Notes: generated from the letters alone by a model not told the origin. Counted from the stretch's first letter, positions 19,261 through 29,979 are shown. The stretch is 32,740 bases of DNA from Cymbomonas tetramitiformis (GCA_001247695.2 LGRX02034442.1:1-32740); one strand, 5' to 3'. Translations and numbers: made by a program.

Positions 19261-20829
19261 GAAGCAAGCCTCCTTTCTGCAGGCAAGGGAAAGGATACAG
19301 GCGCTCCTCCACTCCCCTTTAACGAGCGGGCAGCAGGAGGAGGTCCTTCGCTCTGCAGTTATAGGACAGCTTAGGTATGCCCTCCCCTTAGGGATTTTTT
19401 CTACCAAGGAAATCGAGGACCTAGACGCGATTATCGGCGGGGCGTACAAGCTCCTTAATGGACTGCCAAGAGGCACCGCTAACTGCTACACGGCACTCCC
19501 GAAAACCTCCTACGGGCTTGGACACACGCCGCTGCTGGCCACGTACGCACAAAGTGTGGCGAGCGCCCTGCAGATGGCCACCGCCACCAGGGAGGACCTT
19601 CGAGAGAGGCCGAGAGAGGTGTTCAGAGAAAATGAGGCCTTTCACGTCAAACAGACCTCTCAACTTAGCGCCACCACGAGGGGGCTGGTCAGGTACCACT
19701 ACAACCGCAGACAGGGACAGGTGGACGGTACAGTCAGAACTGGGGAACTCGACAGGTGCTGCACAGCCCGGCAACTTGCGGTGCTACGTGAGCACCAAGT
19801 CTTGCTCACAGGATCTGGACCGCTACTGGCGGACCTGATCAACACCCAGCACAGGGTTATCTCCAAGTTAGCGAATGCGGTTCGGAAGCCCTTCCCGAGT
19901 GCACTCGAAGGCAGACACAGAACGGTCATGAACAAGGACACGGGGGAAGAGAGCATGCAGATTTACTCAGTCAAGGACCAAGAGGAGATCCCGCTTAGTC
20001 TAACCACGCTGCTGCCCCTGCTCCCTTTCGTGGAGGAGGGATTCTATGTGGCGCAGGGGGGCACCCGTGCGTGCAGCCTCAGAGAAGCAAAAGCGAAAGT
20101 CCCGGCCAGGTTTCAAGGGCGCATGCGAACCTTCATGCTCATGCTATACCCATATATATGCGAAGCGCTTGCTGACAAGCCCAACGATGCGCAATTCTGG
20201 GACAACCCGAGGAACCTTGCCCTCAAACCTCAGTTTATACCTTCCCAGGAGGCACACAACGCTCTGGGATTCCAAAGAATGGCAGAACCCCAGGCCGTCA
20301 ACGAGGAAGAACCAACCACTTGGGAAGCGGGCTTCCACCTCACTCAATCCAAATGGGGCCCGCGATCGCTGTGGCACGCGGGAAGAAGAGGACCCCCCAC
20401 GACCTCCATGCAAGCCAGAAACGCCTTAAAACATTGGCGACAGGCTATTGCGCCAAGGATGAAGAAGACCACGAGGACGCCTTTAAATGCCACGATATTG
20501 GAGTCAGACCCACCCTGCTAGAGGACCCGGGGGGAAGGGTCATGGTAATGGACTCCGTGGGTGTAAGACCCAAGGCGGAAAAAACCCTCTCAGACCTGCG
20601 ACACGCAGCCAGAGCCGGAGCAAGACTCACCGAGAAGGAGGCGATGGACTGCAGGAGGGCAATGCGGGGAAACCGCACTGAAGGGTCCCATGCGGACAGC
20701 CTCCTGAAGGGGGGAGGAAGAAGCGGACCTGCACCCCGGAGGGAGGGCCCCCCCAGGCACAGGACGGAAGGAGTCTTCTCGGACACCAGGGGCAGGGAGG
20801 CGTGGCTCAGCTCCATACAAGTGGAAACC

Positions 20830-21240
20830 CACAGCCTCTGTACAACGGACGTGGCCACGGTGTCGATGCACCAGACGAAACTCGCGGATGCCCTCAACGG
20901 AATCATGTTCGAGCAGTCTGACCAATACGACGCGCAGATGCGCAACACGATGGAAACGGTTCGGGACGGGGGATTTTCCTTCGTCCTGACTTGCGACGGC
21001 AGCCACTGGAACGTGCTCCTCTTCGGGAGAAATGAGGACACCAGTGTCTCAGTCTACCTCTATGACCCGATGGGGGGGGGAGGACGCGCGCCTACTGACG
21101 GCACTGAGACAATGGGCAGGACCGCCGGGATGGCCGCCGGTCAACATAACGGCTTCCAGCATGGGGGTCACACACCAGCGGGACGGGTACCAATGTGGAG
21201 TCTGGGTGTGCTACATGATTGACAAGTGGCAGGAATGGAA
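20830..21240 (+). other. Ulp1/C48-type cysteine protease domain
   Basis: Catalytic elements in order: His in GSHWNVLLF (codon 21004), Asp in YLYDPMG (codon 21064), then Gln and Cys in GYQCGVW (codons 21191 and 21194). The G9 frameshift falls between the Asp and the Gln/Cys. Family knowledge: C48 peptidases cut SUMO-type proteins, and in Dualen the role is unproven. Confidence 0.85.
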
Positions 21241-23755
21241 TAGGTCTACCACGGGAGCGACATGGGAGTCCTGGATCGGGCTGCATGGGCCCCCAGAGGG
21301 CAGAGAGGCGACGACCTCCAGGAGGTACCGGGAGGCCATGAGAGGCCCAACCATGGCGCGCATAGGAGAGTTGGAACAACGGGAACGCCACCACGTGTTC
21401 CACGGGGAGAGAGAGACTCATGACCCAATCTCCTTCGAGGAGGGGGATGACGAAATCCAAGAAGAGGCCGGCGCAGGACCAATGCAAGTCGAGAAGAGCC
21501 CGACCAGGCAGACCCAGACAGACACGATGCCAAAGATCCCCGGGCACGCCCAGGAACTCCCGAAGGTCGGAGCGAAAAGGACCAGGCAGACCCTACGAAG
21601 CCCCCAGGCCACGGCGGAGAGGGAGGAGATCAGACCCAGGCCGAACCCTCCCGCACAGGCACTTCAGGGGGAAACAAGCCCCTGCCCGATCGCAAAGGTT
21701 AGCCTGGACGACGGCAGAGGCACGAAGTGGAAATGGACCAAGGCGCAAATCATGATGCTGAGGACATGGGTCCTCGCTCAAGTAGCCAAAGGGGATGTCA
21801 GGACGGGGGAGCTGTTCCGGCATGCAGCCAAAATCGGATTCTCAAGAGATGCGGTTAGGCTGATGACCACGCACCTCATAAGCAGCGAACAGGCCGTATG
21901 GGCAACGCACCCCCCTGTCAACGACTACCGGAGCAGGAACAAGTGGTGGAGGATCGACACCATGGAGCTCTCGGTAGGCACTGGCCCAACGGCTGCCAAT
22001 GATCCGGAAGTGCTCGAAGAAACGGAGGAGGAACCCCAGGCCGTTGAGGCGTCCGAGAGCACCACAATCCTGGCGGTTAGGACGCACTGGGGAAGCAGGG
22101 AATACCTGCTCGGGCCAATTCGCCCGCAAGGGGAGGCATGGGTTGAAGAGGACACCCTGCTGACAGGAGGAATTGCGGGGATGAACCCGAGCCAGGCCGA
22201 ACGAGAGACCGACATGTTCCACAACAAGGAGCGGGAAGATCAGCAGGCTCGGAGCCCCACAGAAAGAGAACCACTGTCAGGGACTCCCACGAGGCATGCC
22301 CACTACTGGCCGGGGGTCACCAAGCTCAACATTGACACCGAACCCTTTAACCCAGACTGGGACGCAGCACCCTCAGGCAAGTGCACGCTCACGTCGGAGA
22401 CAGGCAGGCACCACGTGTTCGCACACGACGAGCGGGGTAAGATGGTGGGTGCCCTCAAAGAGGAGGTACTCAACAGGCTCTACGACAGATTTGTGGCCGC
22501 GACGGGCACGAACAGCGCAGATCAGACCCACACAAGGGCGGGGGAGGAGCGACGGCGGTCCTTCGAGGAGCGGGAGCCACAGCTGGGCACGGTCCACGGG
22601 TTCGCCACAGAAGTGGTCCTCCTGCTCAAAAGATATTCCTGCGAGGAGGAAGAGGAAGTCAAGAAAACTGCACTGCAGAATCACTGGACGCTCCCTCCGG
22701 AAATTATGCAGGCGCTCCAGGAGGCCTTCGGAATCCAGGCGGAGGTATTCGCGTCGCCGCTCAACGTACACAGCCACACGGCGACATACTGCTCCAAGTT
22801 CGACAGGGACAAGATTTTTGGATCCAAAGGGTCTGCATGGGACACTCACTGGGGAGAGCTGGGCGCCTTCGAGTTCAATCCGGAGTACACAGCGGCAGAC
22901 CTGGACAAAGCGCTTCAGGAGGCTCTGATGTCCACCATGGCGAAAACCCCGGTACTGGGGGTAGGAATTTACCCGGCCTGGACGAGAACACCAGCCAAGG
23001 CATACTGCAGGAGATATGGAGATACTAGGATACATGAATTTGGGGTAATCCCAAGAAAAAGCTTTACGTTCCTTCCCCCAGACCACTGGGGAGGCACCAC
23101 AGTATCAGGTGTCACGAAGAAGGACTACAACAACTGGGGAGTTAGGATCCTAGTTGTTGCCAACGCAGAGGGATGGCAAAAATTCTGCCCGGACCCAGAA
23201 GGGGCGGCGGAACTCGTCGGGAAAGCCCTGCAGCGCAGTACGTATTGCACGGTCCGTAAATACCACACGCTTCGGAATCTCAGGCCGGCCAACCCGAGGG
23301 TCCACACCTCGGAAGCCGTGTCCGACATGGCAGCGGTTAAAAACGCGATGGAGAACGCTAGTCAATACGACATGATCTTCGACCCCCACCCGATGAGAAA
23401 ATGGGAAATACCGAGCATGTCGCGCAGACAGGGATGGGGGAACGAAGGGGGCGAGGTCCCCAAGGAAGACTGCACCCCGGAGGCAGCGAGGGCCATGAGA
23501 CAAACATGGCGCGACAGAGGACTCACCGAGGTCACGATCACGGAGTACCATGCGGCGAACACTGCATGGCCTCTGGACAAGATCAAAGAGGACTCGAGGG
23601 CCAGATGGCTAAAGGCCATGGAACGCACTCCCATGCTCTTCAGCAGACAAGACAGGGACAGGGGACACACGGAGGTGAGGGAGCGGTTCCCCACGTGTCC
23701 CATTAAGCACAAAACCAGACTTTCCAGAACCCTAGGGGAAATCAACAAAGCCTGG

Positions 23756-24210
23756 GACGCGACCTCGTTCCTCTATACGGATGGGTCGCGACTGGACCCA
23801 GAGGAAGAAGGGGGGTTACATAGAGTGGGGGCGGCCTACTGGGACCCCAGAGGGGATGAAAGCCCCAGAACCTGGAGAGGTACGTGGTCGACGGGTGGAC
23901 ACCTCACCATCAACAGAGCGGAACTCCTGGCGATCCACGCGGCACTCAGAGCCAGGGAACGCACAGCACCAAGCGAGATAGCAATCTGCACGGACAGCCT
24001 CTGCAGTATGTACCAAATTCTCAACATGCTGTCCAGACCCCACACGATGGAATGCCATAGACACAGGGATTTGCTTGAGGATATACTCTCCTTGGTCGAA
24101 CAGCATAACAGCAAGGGAACAGAGGTCTCACTCAGGAAAGTCAAAAGCCACACGGGGGTGAAGGGCAACGACAAGGCAGATGAGGCGGCCAAACAGGCAG
24201 CAGAAAACAT
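23756..24210 (+). other. RNase H domain
   Basis: The acidic residues are all present: YTDGS (Asp at 23780), INRAELLAIHAAL (Glu), ICTDSLC (Asp) and SHTGVKGNDKADEAAK (His and Asp). In retrotransposons RNase H removes the RNA strand after reverse transcription. Confidence 0.95.
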
Positions 24211-24855
24211 GGAGGGAACCACCCAAATTGAACCATGGGACAACAGGACCATGTACACGCTCACGGCCAATGCCCGAGATGGTGAATCGATGAGGCCCCT
24301 ACAAGGGGAGGGGGCGGTGGAAAGGTATGTGGCAGAAAGGATTGCCCTAAAAGCGACACAGCACAAGTCGGTGAGGAAATGGCTACAACCCCCGAGCAGC
24401 CCATGGGAAGAATGGGGGACACCCGGCAGGGGAAATCGGGAAGGAGCTCTCTCGGTAGAGGGCTCTATAACGGCGAACCCCACGACCGGCGCCCCCGGGC
24501 CGGCCCAAGACCCCGACCGGGGCCAACAGGACGCGGAAATGGAGACACCAGGGGAGACTCTCCAGGAACTGATGCTCCTGGAGGAATTGCAGCACGCTCC
24601 CTGGAGCCAGGGCGGCCCGCCGATGCGACGGGAGCCGGGCGACCAGGAGCAGGTACACCCGCGGGATCAAGTGACCACTCAGGACGAGTGGGACCTACTC
24701 TGGGAATTCGATGAGGCGCGGGGGTCGCCTCTAGACATGGGCGAGGAGGAGACCATGAACTCGCCAGACAGGGAGATGATGCAGGCGATAGAGGAGGCAG
24801 AATGCGCGGACCCAATAGACGGACTGTGCCGCTCGATGATGGGGATGGACCTGGG

Positions 24856-25134
24856 CAGGGAACATATCAAACTTTTATGTCGTACGGCCAACACTCAAAA
24901 TTTTCATCGGCCAAGTTTCGGCCATCTCGGCCAAAATCTAAAATTGCCCGCCGCAGGCGCAAAATTTTAATTTTAAGTATGGCAATATCATAAAAATCGC
25001 ACAATTTCGGGGAAATTTTCAAAATTTTACATAATTCGTCTCGGCCAACAAGCAAAAGCACCCTCGGCCAAACCTCGGCCACAGCCTTCATCGTACGGCC
25101 ACAGACCGGCCATAGGAGGTTGATATGTTCCCTG
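24856..25134 (+). mobile_element. 279-bp hAT-type MITE, copy 3
   Basis: CAGGGAACATATCAA ... TTGATATGTTCCCTG, flanked by a perfect 8-bp duplication GACCTGGG (24848-24855 and 25135-25142). It is almost identical to copy 2, with only a few substitutions seen. It splits the LINE ORF between RNase H and the zinc finger. Confidence 0.97.
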
Positions 25135-25503
25135 GACCTGGGAGAGTCGGAACTCCAAAACCTGACGGACGTCCCACAACAAGCGATAGACGCCTACCAG
25201 GAGACAGCCCCAGCAAGAAGAAGAAAGAGGAACAGGGACCGGGAGGCCATGCACCGGGGAAACGGAGACAGGGCCGCCACAAGCCACGCCGACGCTGCCG
25301 CGGTCGAGGCACACATGGGAAGAAGAGTGGAGGAGCCCCCGCGGGAAATTCTCCAAGACAAGTCGATACCAGGAATATCCAATCACTTCTGGAAGGTTAC
25401 TCCACCGACATTCAGGTCCCTGATCCTAAGATGCCGGTTTGGGGTCCTCATGACGGCTGCCAGAAAGCACCTCATATGGCCGGGCAAATACCCGGACCCG
25501 GAC

Positions 25504-26080
25504 TGCGCCCTCTGCGGGAAAAGGGACACCCCGGCACACAGGCTGGCGGGATGCAAAGACGAGACCAGCATGAACATGGCCACAGCCAGGCACAACGAAG
25601 TGGCAAGGACCCTTTACGAAGCAATCAGGAAGGGTCGAACGGGTGCCAGTCCGATCTGGATCGCGCACCACGCTGGACTCGACGGGACTAACAGATGCAC
25701 GCGCCCGATACCAGACTTCATACTCAAAAGGGGTCAGTGCCGTAGGGACGGAAGGGACCACCCGGGGGCGAAGGACCCCCCAGACGACATACCACACTTC
25801 GTGGATATTGTCATGATCAAGGGTGCAGAGGACGTCAGGGACGCCCCCCCAGGCAGGCCGGAGAACACCCGCAAGGAGGATGTGGGGGAAATCCACCTCA
25901 TAGAGGTGGCCTTCACGTGGGACACGCGCTGGTATGCGTCCCTTCACGACAAGCTCAACAAGTATGAGCCCCTTATGGAGCTACTCAGATCCAAAGGCTA
26001 TAAAGTATTCTTTCACCCGATGGTTTTCGGAACCACAGGGTCAGTATATGAACACAACGCAAGGGCTCTCACGCAACACC
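25504..26080 (+). other. CCHC zinc finger and restriction-like endonuclease
   Basis: CALCGKRDTPAHRLAGC gives C-x2-C-x7-H-x4-C (Cys codons at 25504 and 25513, His 25537, Cys 25552). Downstream are PDFIL (Asp at 25714), IEVAF (Glu at 25903) and KLNKY (25951-25965), the pattern of the PD-(D/E)XK-type endonuclease that nicks target DNA in R2-like and Dualen elements. VFGTTGSVYEHN near the end resembles the conserved tail of these domains. Confidence 0.8.
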
Positions 26081-26257
26081 TCGGCTTCAATAAGAAGCGG
26101 AGGCCCTCCTCAAGAAAATCAGTAGCATCGCGGTGAAATGGGCTGCCAAGATGTTGATTTCACACAGCAGGTCGGAGAAGGAGAAGGCTCTGAAAAACAG
26201 TAAGAAGCCGCCTTGATTGTGCATGTGACTAGGGGCAGGCGTAACAGCTGTGCACCT

Positions 26258-26939
26258 TCAAATATCACGCTTCCAGTAGGAAGAGTCACATTTTTTCTTT
26301 TTTTTTCTTTTTCTTTTTTCATTAGCTAATGAACGCCTTCCACCCCGGTACAGGCTCAAGGCGCGAAAGGGACGTACCGTAGCCTGTACAACAGGTATTT
26401 CGCCACCACTGCCGAGGTCATCGGTCCTTGGCGCTGGCCTCTTGCTTTGCCATAAAGGAGCTGTAATCGACGCTTTCCACGCCGTGTTTACATAGCTCGC
26501 TATAAGGAATTCCTTGCTTTTTGCTTCTTGTTCTGCCCTACTTCTCAAATTTTGATAAGCCGAAAGCCGATTCGTGTGCCTTGGAAGGCTCAGGGCTTCC
26601 TCAAAGTTTGCGCTGTCCAGTTCGATTACAGTAAGCTTGTTGTTCCTAAGAGCGACGAAATACAGAATTGGAGTCTGGCCTTCAATTATACTATACGCTA
26701 CGCGTTTTTCTATCTGGAAGAAGGCTACCGTCTGCATTTACAGTCGGAGAGGTGTTTTGGGGAAAATTGTAAAACATTTCTTCAGTCTTCTCGTTTGGGT
26801 CATCTGAGTGGATTATCAACTGCAAGGTGTCTGCATGATTGTCGGTTTGAAGCGTTCTAACAATGCTCCACTTGTTGCCAAGATATTGCTGAAAAATATG
26901 ATGTTCCCTCAGTGCTTGAAATGTTTCTGCTGTCGCCAT
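26258..26939 (-). CDS. Hypothetical gene, two overlapping frames
   Basis: I do not recognise this gene. An ATG at 26939 opens MATAETFQALREHHIF and runs to 26691. A second frame, open from about 26737 to 26258, begins near TVAFFQIEKRVAYSIIEG and looks equally protein-like (ILYFVALRNNKLTVIELD). The two overlap by ~46 bp, so they may be joined by a short intron or separated by a frameshift. A TAAATGCAG sequence before the second frame could be an acceptor, but no donor in the right phase was found. The second frame ends in a Lys/Arg-rich tail produced by a T-rich run (26289-26320), which may not be translated. A spurious ORF pair cannot be excluded. Confidence 0.35.
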
Positions 26940-27309
26940 ACTGAAATGAGAGAAATTGGCTGTCAACTGTGAAAGGGGTGTGTGTGAAGGAACTTTGAAA
27001 AAGTGATGTAACTTTAGCAAAATATTGTAGGTCATTTCTGTCGGCTAAAAATGACATGTCAAATATCGATGACAATTTTTGTCAAAAATGACATTTGCTG
27101 TCGCTTCCTGATTCGGTCTGTTCAGATCAAGGATATGATTTAAAGATATCCTGGTGTCATTTGCGCTGAAATCGAGAATCGATCGATCCAAAAGATAGAA
27201 ATTCTCCGTTGACTCGCAAGTCCATATCATTTTCAGAACGTAATAAACGGCTTCATAAGCTAATGACGGCTAATTTTGACGAAAATATGTTTTCTATTCC
27301 ACTTGATGA

Positions 27310-27660
27310 CACACTGAGAAATAAACGTGGTAAAATGGTGGTAAAATGTGGTAAACTGGTGGTAAATTGTGGTAAATTGGTGTTTTACCACCATTACACT
27401 AATAGTGGCGATATAAATCCCGTGGGTAATTTCCTATTGGTAACCAGGCACTTTTCTAACACGATTTTACCACATTTACTTATAGCGCGGTAATTATATA
27501 TTATTGTTTACCATTGCTGTATATAATTTACCATGGTACCCCCCTACGACCGGTAAATTGACCCCCAATGGTAAAATTACCACATATGACCGGTAAATTG
27601 ACCCCCAATGGTAAAATTACCACATATTACCGGTAAATTTACCACGGTATGACCACGGTT
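27310..27660. repeat. TGGTAAA-rich repeat block with 40-bp tandem copies
   Basis: TGGTAAA or its inverse TTTACCA occurs more than ten times in ~350 bp. 27548-27587 is repeated exactly at 27588-27627, with a partial third copy. Motifs on both strands could fold back on each other. No coding sequence or clear element ends were seen. Confidence 0.8.
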
Positions 27661-28548
27661 GGACACGTGGCAGGCATGATGCACTGTGATACGGACACGT
27701 GTGCAAGATTAGTGCACGTGGCAATCAGGCATGGAATGTTACATAACTGTTACCAGATATGCTAGGTAGGTAAGTATGTGGCTTGGCAAGTCCCGGCCCC
27801 GTCCTGGGTTTTGCAAGTAAGGTCACACTAGAAGCAATACGAAGGAGAAAGGAAGGAAGGACGCATGCTGCTGGTTTCTAGCTTGCCGTTGCTAAGGTCT
27901 TGAGCATCGTGCAGATTTCATTCCTGGCCAAAGGTAGATGGCGTGGAGGGGGATTTTAAATCCCGGAGGCACTTGAACAAGGATTCTAACTAAAATTCAC
28001 TAAGTTTTACTAAAAAATCGAGAATGGTCCTAAAGTGTCAAAATGCCTCCTAAAGCTGGGTAATTGGGATTTGGTGTCCTAAACACGCCCCTAAAAGCCC
28101 CTAAAAGCCGCGGCGGAGACAGGCGAGAATCTGAGATCGAGAGCCTAAACGCTTGTATAAATTTAAAGAAAGGCTAATCGACGTGTATAAATTGCGAGAA
28201 CATGGGGGAAGGCATACAGTCGCGGTATAAATGATAGAAATTCCATGGCAAGCAGGTGATGAGTGCATGAATATAAACTAAGATAATAAGATAGCGAAAT
28301 CGCATGCATGGCCATGGCCGTCATCACGACGAGTCGATGGCGCTTGCGATCGATTGCGCACGATGATGATATGCAAGGCGAGATATCCCGCCTGTTGCCT
28401 GCGCCACACCAAGTCGTGTTTGACTTGAAGTTCTTTACGATTTGAAAACGAGCGGTTGACTCTCGCAAGAGAGTTAAAAAAAAAAAGCAGCAAGCTGCAA
28501 TGGAGAAAACGGGAGAGAGCGGTCTTTATTCGAAGAGGCAAAGGAGGT
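27661..28548. other. No gene seen
   Basis: The region contains an approximate direct repeat CACGTGGCA-(AT)CAGGCAT near 27665 and 27715 and a CCTAAA-rich stretch at 28005-28110. ORFs are short and overlap on both strands. Confidence 0.5.
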
Positions 28549-28612
28549 GTGTTGTCACCTAGGAACCCTACCTTACTTGGGTACAGAAAATCTTCAAACC
28601 CAACAGAATTTT

Positions 28613-28684
28613 GTGGCACTAGCTCAAAGGTAGAGCACCAAACCATCTTGGTTTGGAGGTCTCGGTGCAAGTCCGAGGTGCCAC
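28613..28684 (+). tRNA. tRNA-like gene, copy 1 (anticodon uncertain)
   Basis: A 72-nt cloverleaf folds by eye: perfect 7-bp acceptor stem GTGGCAC/GTGCCAC, discriminator A, 4-bp D-stem GCTC/GAGC with GG in the loop, and T-stem CTCGG/CCGAG with loop TGCAAGT. The A box TAGCTCAAAGG fits the consensus, and the B box GGTGCAAGTCC has one change (G for T). The anticodon stem is 6 bp (CCAAAC/GTTTGG) with loop CATCTTG, giving TCT (Arg) but A instead of U at position 33. A slipped pairing would place CTT after a T. It may be a functional gene, a pseudogene or a tRNA-derived repeat. No T-run terminator lies right after it. Confidence 0.65.
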
Positions 28685-29123
28685 ACATTAAAGGTGCGCT
28701 ATCTTTCTCGTACCCCTTTTGTTTGGAGGCGAAAGCCTTCTTTTATTTTCTGCCAAGATTCGCAGACCTTTTGCTGGCGGGAAAACGAGAAACCTGCCGG
28801 CAATTGTGACGCAACAGGCGCTTTCCTTGCGAAGAACTACCCCGAATTGCGTTTTCATTTGCGTTCATCGGACATTTTTTCCGAAAGTTGCGTATTCCCT
28901 TGGGTAGGTCATGCCTTTGGTCACAGTTTTTGCAGAGGTGCGTTTTCCGGAACGACGGTTGACCGGACGTGAATTCTAACTTCACGACGAAGTTCCCCGT
29001 GAAAAATTAGGACATGTGGTACGTTTTACATTTGCGTTTGAGTTTTTCTTTGAAAAGATGTGTTGTCACCTAGGAACCCCACCTTACTTGGGTACAGAAA
29101 ATCTTCAAACCCAACAGAATTTT

Positions 29124-29195
29124 GTGGCATTAGCTCAAAGGTAGAGCACCAAACCATCTTGGTTTGGAGATCTCGGTGCAAGTCCGAGGTGCCAC
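29124..29195 (+). tRNA. tRNA-like gene, copy 2
   Basis: Same fold as copy 1, but the last acceptor base on the 5' side is T (a G-U wobble pair), and one variable-loop base is A instead of G. Confidence 0.65.
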
Positions 29196-29633
29196 ACATT
29201 AAAGGTGCGCTATCTTTCTCGTACCCCTTTTGTTTGGAGGCGAAAGCCTTCTTTTATTTTCTGCCAAGATTCGCAGACCTTTTGCTGGCGGGAAAACGAG
29301 AAACCTGCCGGCAATTGTGACGCAACAGGCGCTTTCCTTGCGAAGAACTACCCCGAATTGCGTTTTCATTTGCGTTCATCGGACATTTTTTCCGAAAGTT
29401 GCGTATTCCCTTGGGTAGGTCATGCCTTTGGTCACAGTTTTTGCAGAGGTGCGTTTTCCGGAACGACGGTTGACCGGACGTGAATTCTAACTTCACGACG
29501 AAGTTCCCCGTGAAAAATAGGACATGTGGTACGTTTTACATTTGCGTTTGAGTTTTTCTTTGAAAAGATGTGTTGTCACCTAGGAACCCCACCTTACTTG
29601 GGTACAGAAAATCTTCAAACCCAACAGAATTTT

Positions 29634-29705
29634 GTGGCATTAGCTCAAAGGTAGAGCACCAAACCATCTTGGTTTGGAGATCTCGGTGCAAGTCCGAGGT
29701 GCCAC
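29634..29705 (+). tRNA. tRNA-like gene, copy 3
   Basis: Identical to copy 2 over the 72 nt, in the truncated third repeat unit. Confidence 0.65.
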
Positions 29706-29760
29706 ACATTAAAGGTGCGTTATCTTTCTCGTACCCCTTTTGTTTGGAGGCGAAAGCTGA

Positions 29761-29979
29761 AAGCTTTTGTTTGGGGTGCCACCAGGTGCCCTTCGTGAAT
29801 GTTGCCGCGATTTCGAGGTATGTAGCAACGCATGCGAACCTGTTGACCAGGCTCTTTGTAGATATGTAGACGATCTATTTTTGCAGAAGGTATCCATCCT
29901 GTGGATGGGAATGACGAGGAACGAACCTTCTTTCGAAATGGAAGCTTTGCAACCTTTTTATGGAGTTGTTATCCCTTGA
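29761..29979 (+). pseudogene. Possible reverse-transcriptase fragment (YVDD)
   Basis: A 72-codon frame begins just after the truncated third tandem unit and ends at TGA. It reads GVPPGALRECCRDFE, then CRYVDDLFL, then NEPSFEMEALQPFYGVV. Order and spacing resemble the G-x-P-x-S-P-x-L-A, YVDD and F-x-M-E motifs of Penelope-like reverse transcriptases, but the match is loose and no other RT segment was found nearby. A chance ORF or an unrelated exon is possible. Confidence 0.3.

Larger units (their letters stand above)
19022..26136 (+). mobile_element. Dualen/RandI-like non-LTR retrotransposon, 5'-truncated
   Basis: A ~7.1-kb element starts inside the reverse transcriptase and continues through protease, RNase H, zinc finger and restriction-like endonuclease in one orientation. 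This domain set is known from the Dualen family of Chlamydomonas, which also has an APE endonuclease at the missing 5' end. The first in-frame codon after the junction is at 19022, just after an in-frame TAG. 5' truncation is typical of LINE insertion. The 3' end is not resolved: coding stops at 26136, and no poly(A) tail or target duplication could be identified in the following ~200 bp. Confidence 0.85.
19022..26136 (+). pseudogene. LINE polyprotein ORF, three lesions
   Basis: A single reading frame is broken three times. Frame is lost near a C6 run (20391-20396), consistent with one missing base, then regained at a G9 run (21072-21080), consistent with one extra base. A 279-bp MITE (24856-25134) breaks it again; removing it with one target copy rejoins SMMGMDLG to ESELQNLTD in the same frame. 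Domains: RT thumb (19022-19260), long linker, C48-like protease (about 20830-21240), a low-complexity Arg/Pro/Thr-rich region (about 21400-21700), an unassigned region, RNase H (23756-24210), Pro/Gln-rich linker, CCHC zinc finger and PD-type endonuclease (25504-26080). Both frameshifts sit in homopolymers, so assembly errors are as likely as real decay. The MITE alone would inactivate the element. Confidence 0.85.
28549..29757 (+). repeat. 511-bp tandem repeat, 2.4 copies, each with a tRNA-like gene
   Basis: Units begin TGTGTTGTCACCTAGGAAC at 28549, 29059 and 29569. Spacing is 511 then 510 bp (one A lost in an A-run near 29515), and the copies are almost identical. The third stops after 189 bp at GGAGGCGAAAGC, where unrelated sequence begins. 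ORFs of 60-90 codons repeat with the unit and look non-coding. Confidence 0.95.

Noticed and set aside
20385..20400. Programmed frameshift in the LINE
   Set aside because: No slippery heptamer with downstream structure was evident, and the return to the original frame at a G-run fits indel error or decay better.
20445..24815. Long minus-strand ORFs opposite the LINE
   Set aside because: They mirror the GC-rich plus-strand coding frame, which has clear catalytic motifs.
28456..29496. Repeated ORFs of 60-117 codons in the 511-bp units
   Set aside because: They are identical because the units are, they overlap on both strands and they cross the tRNA-like gene.
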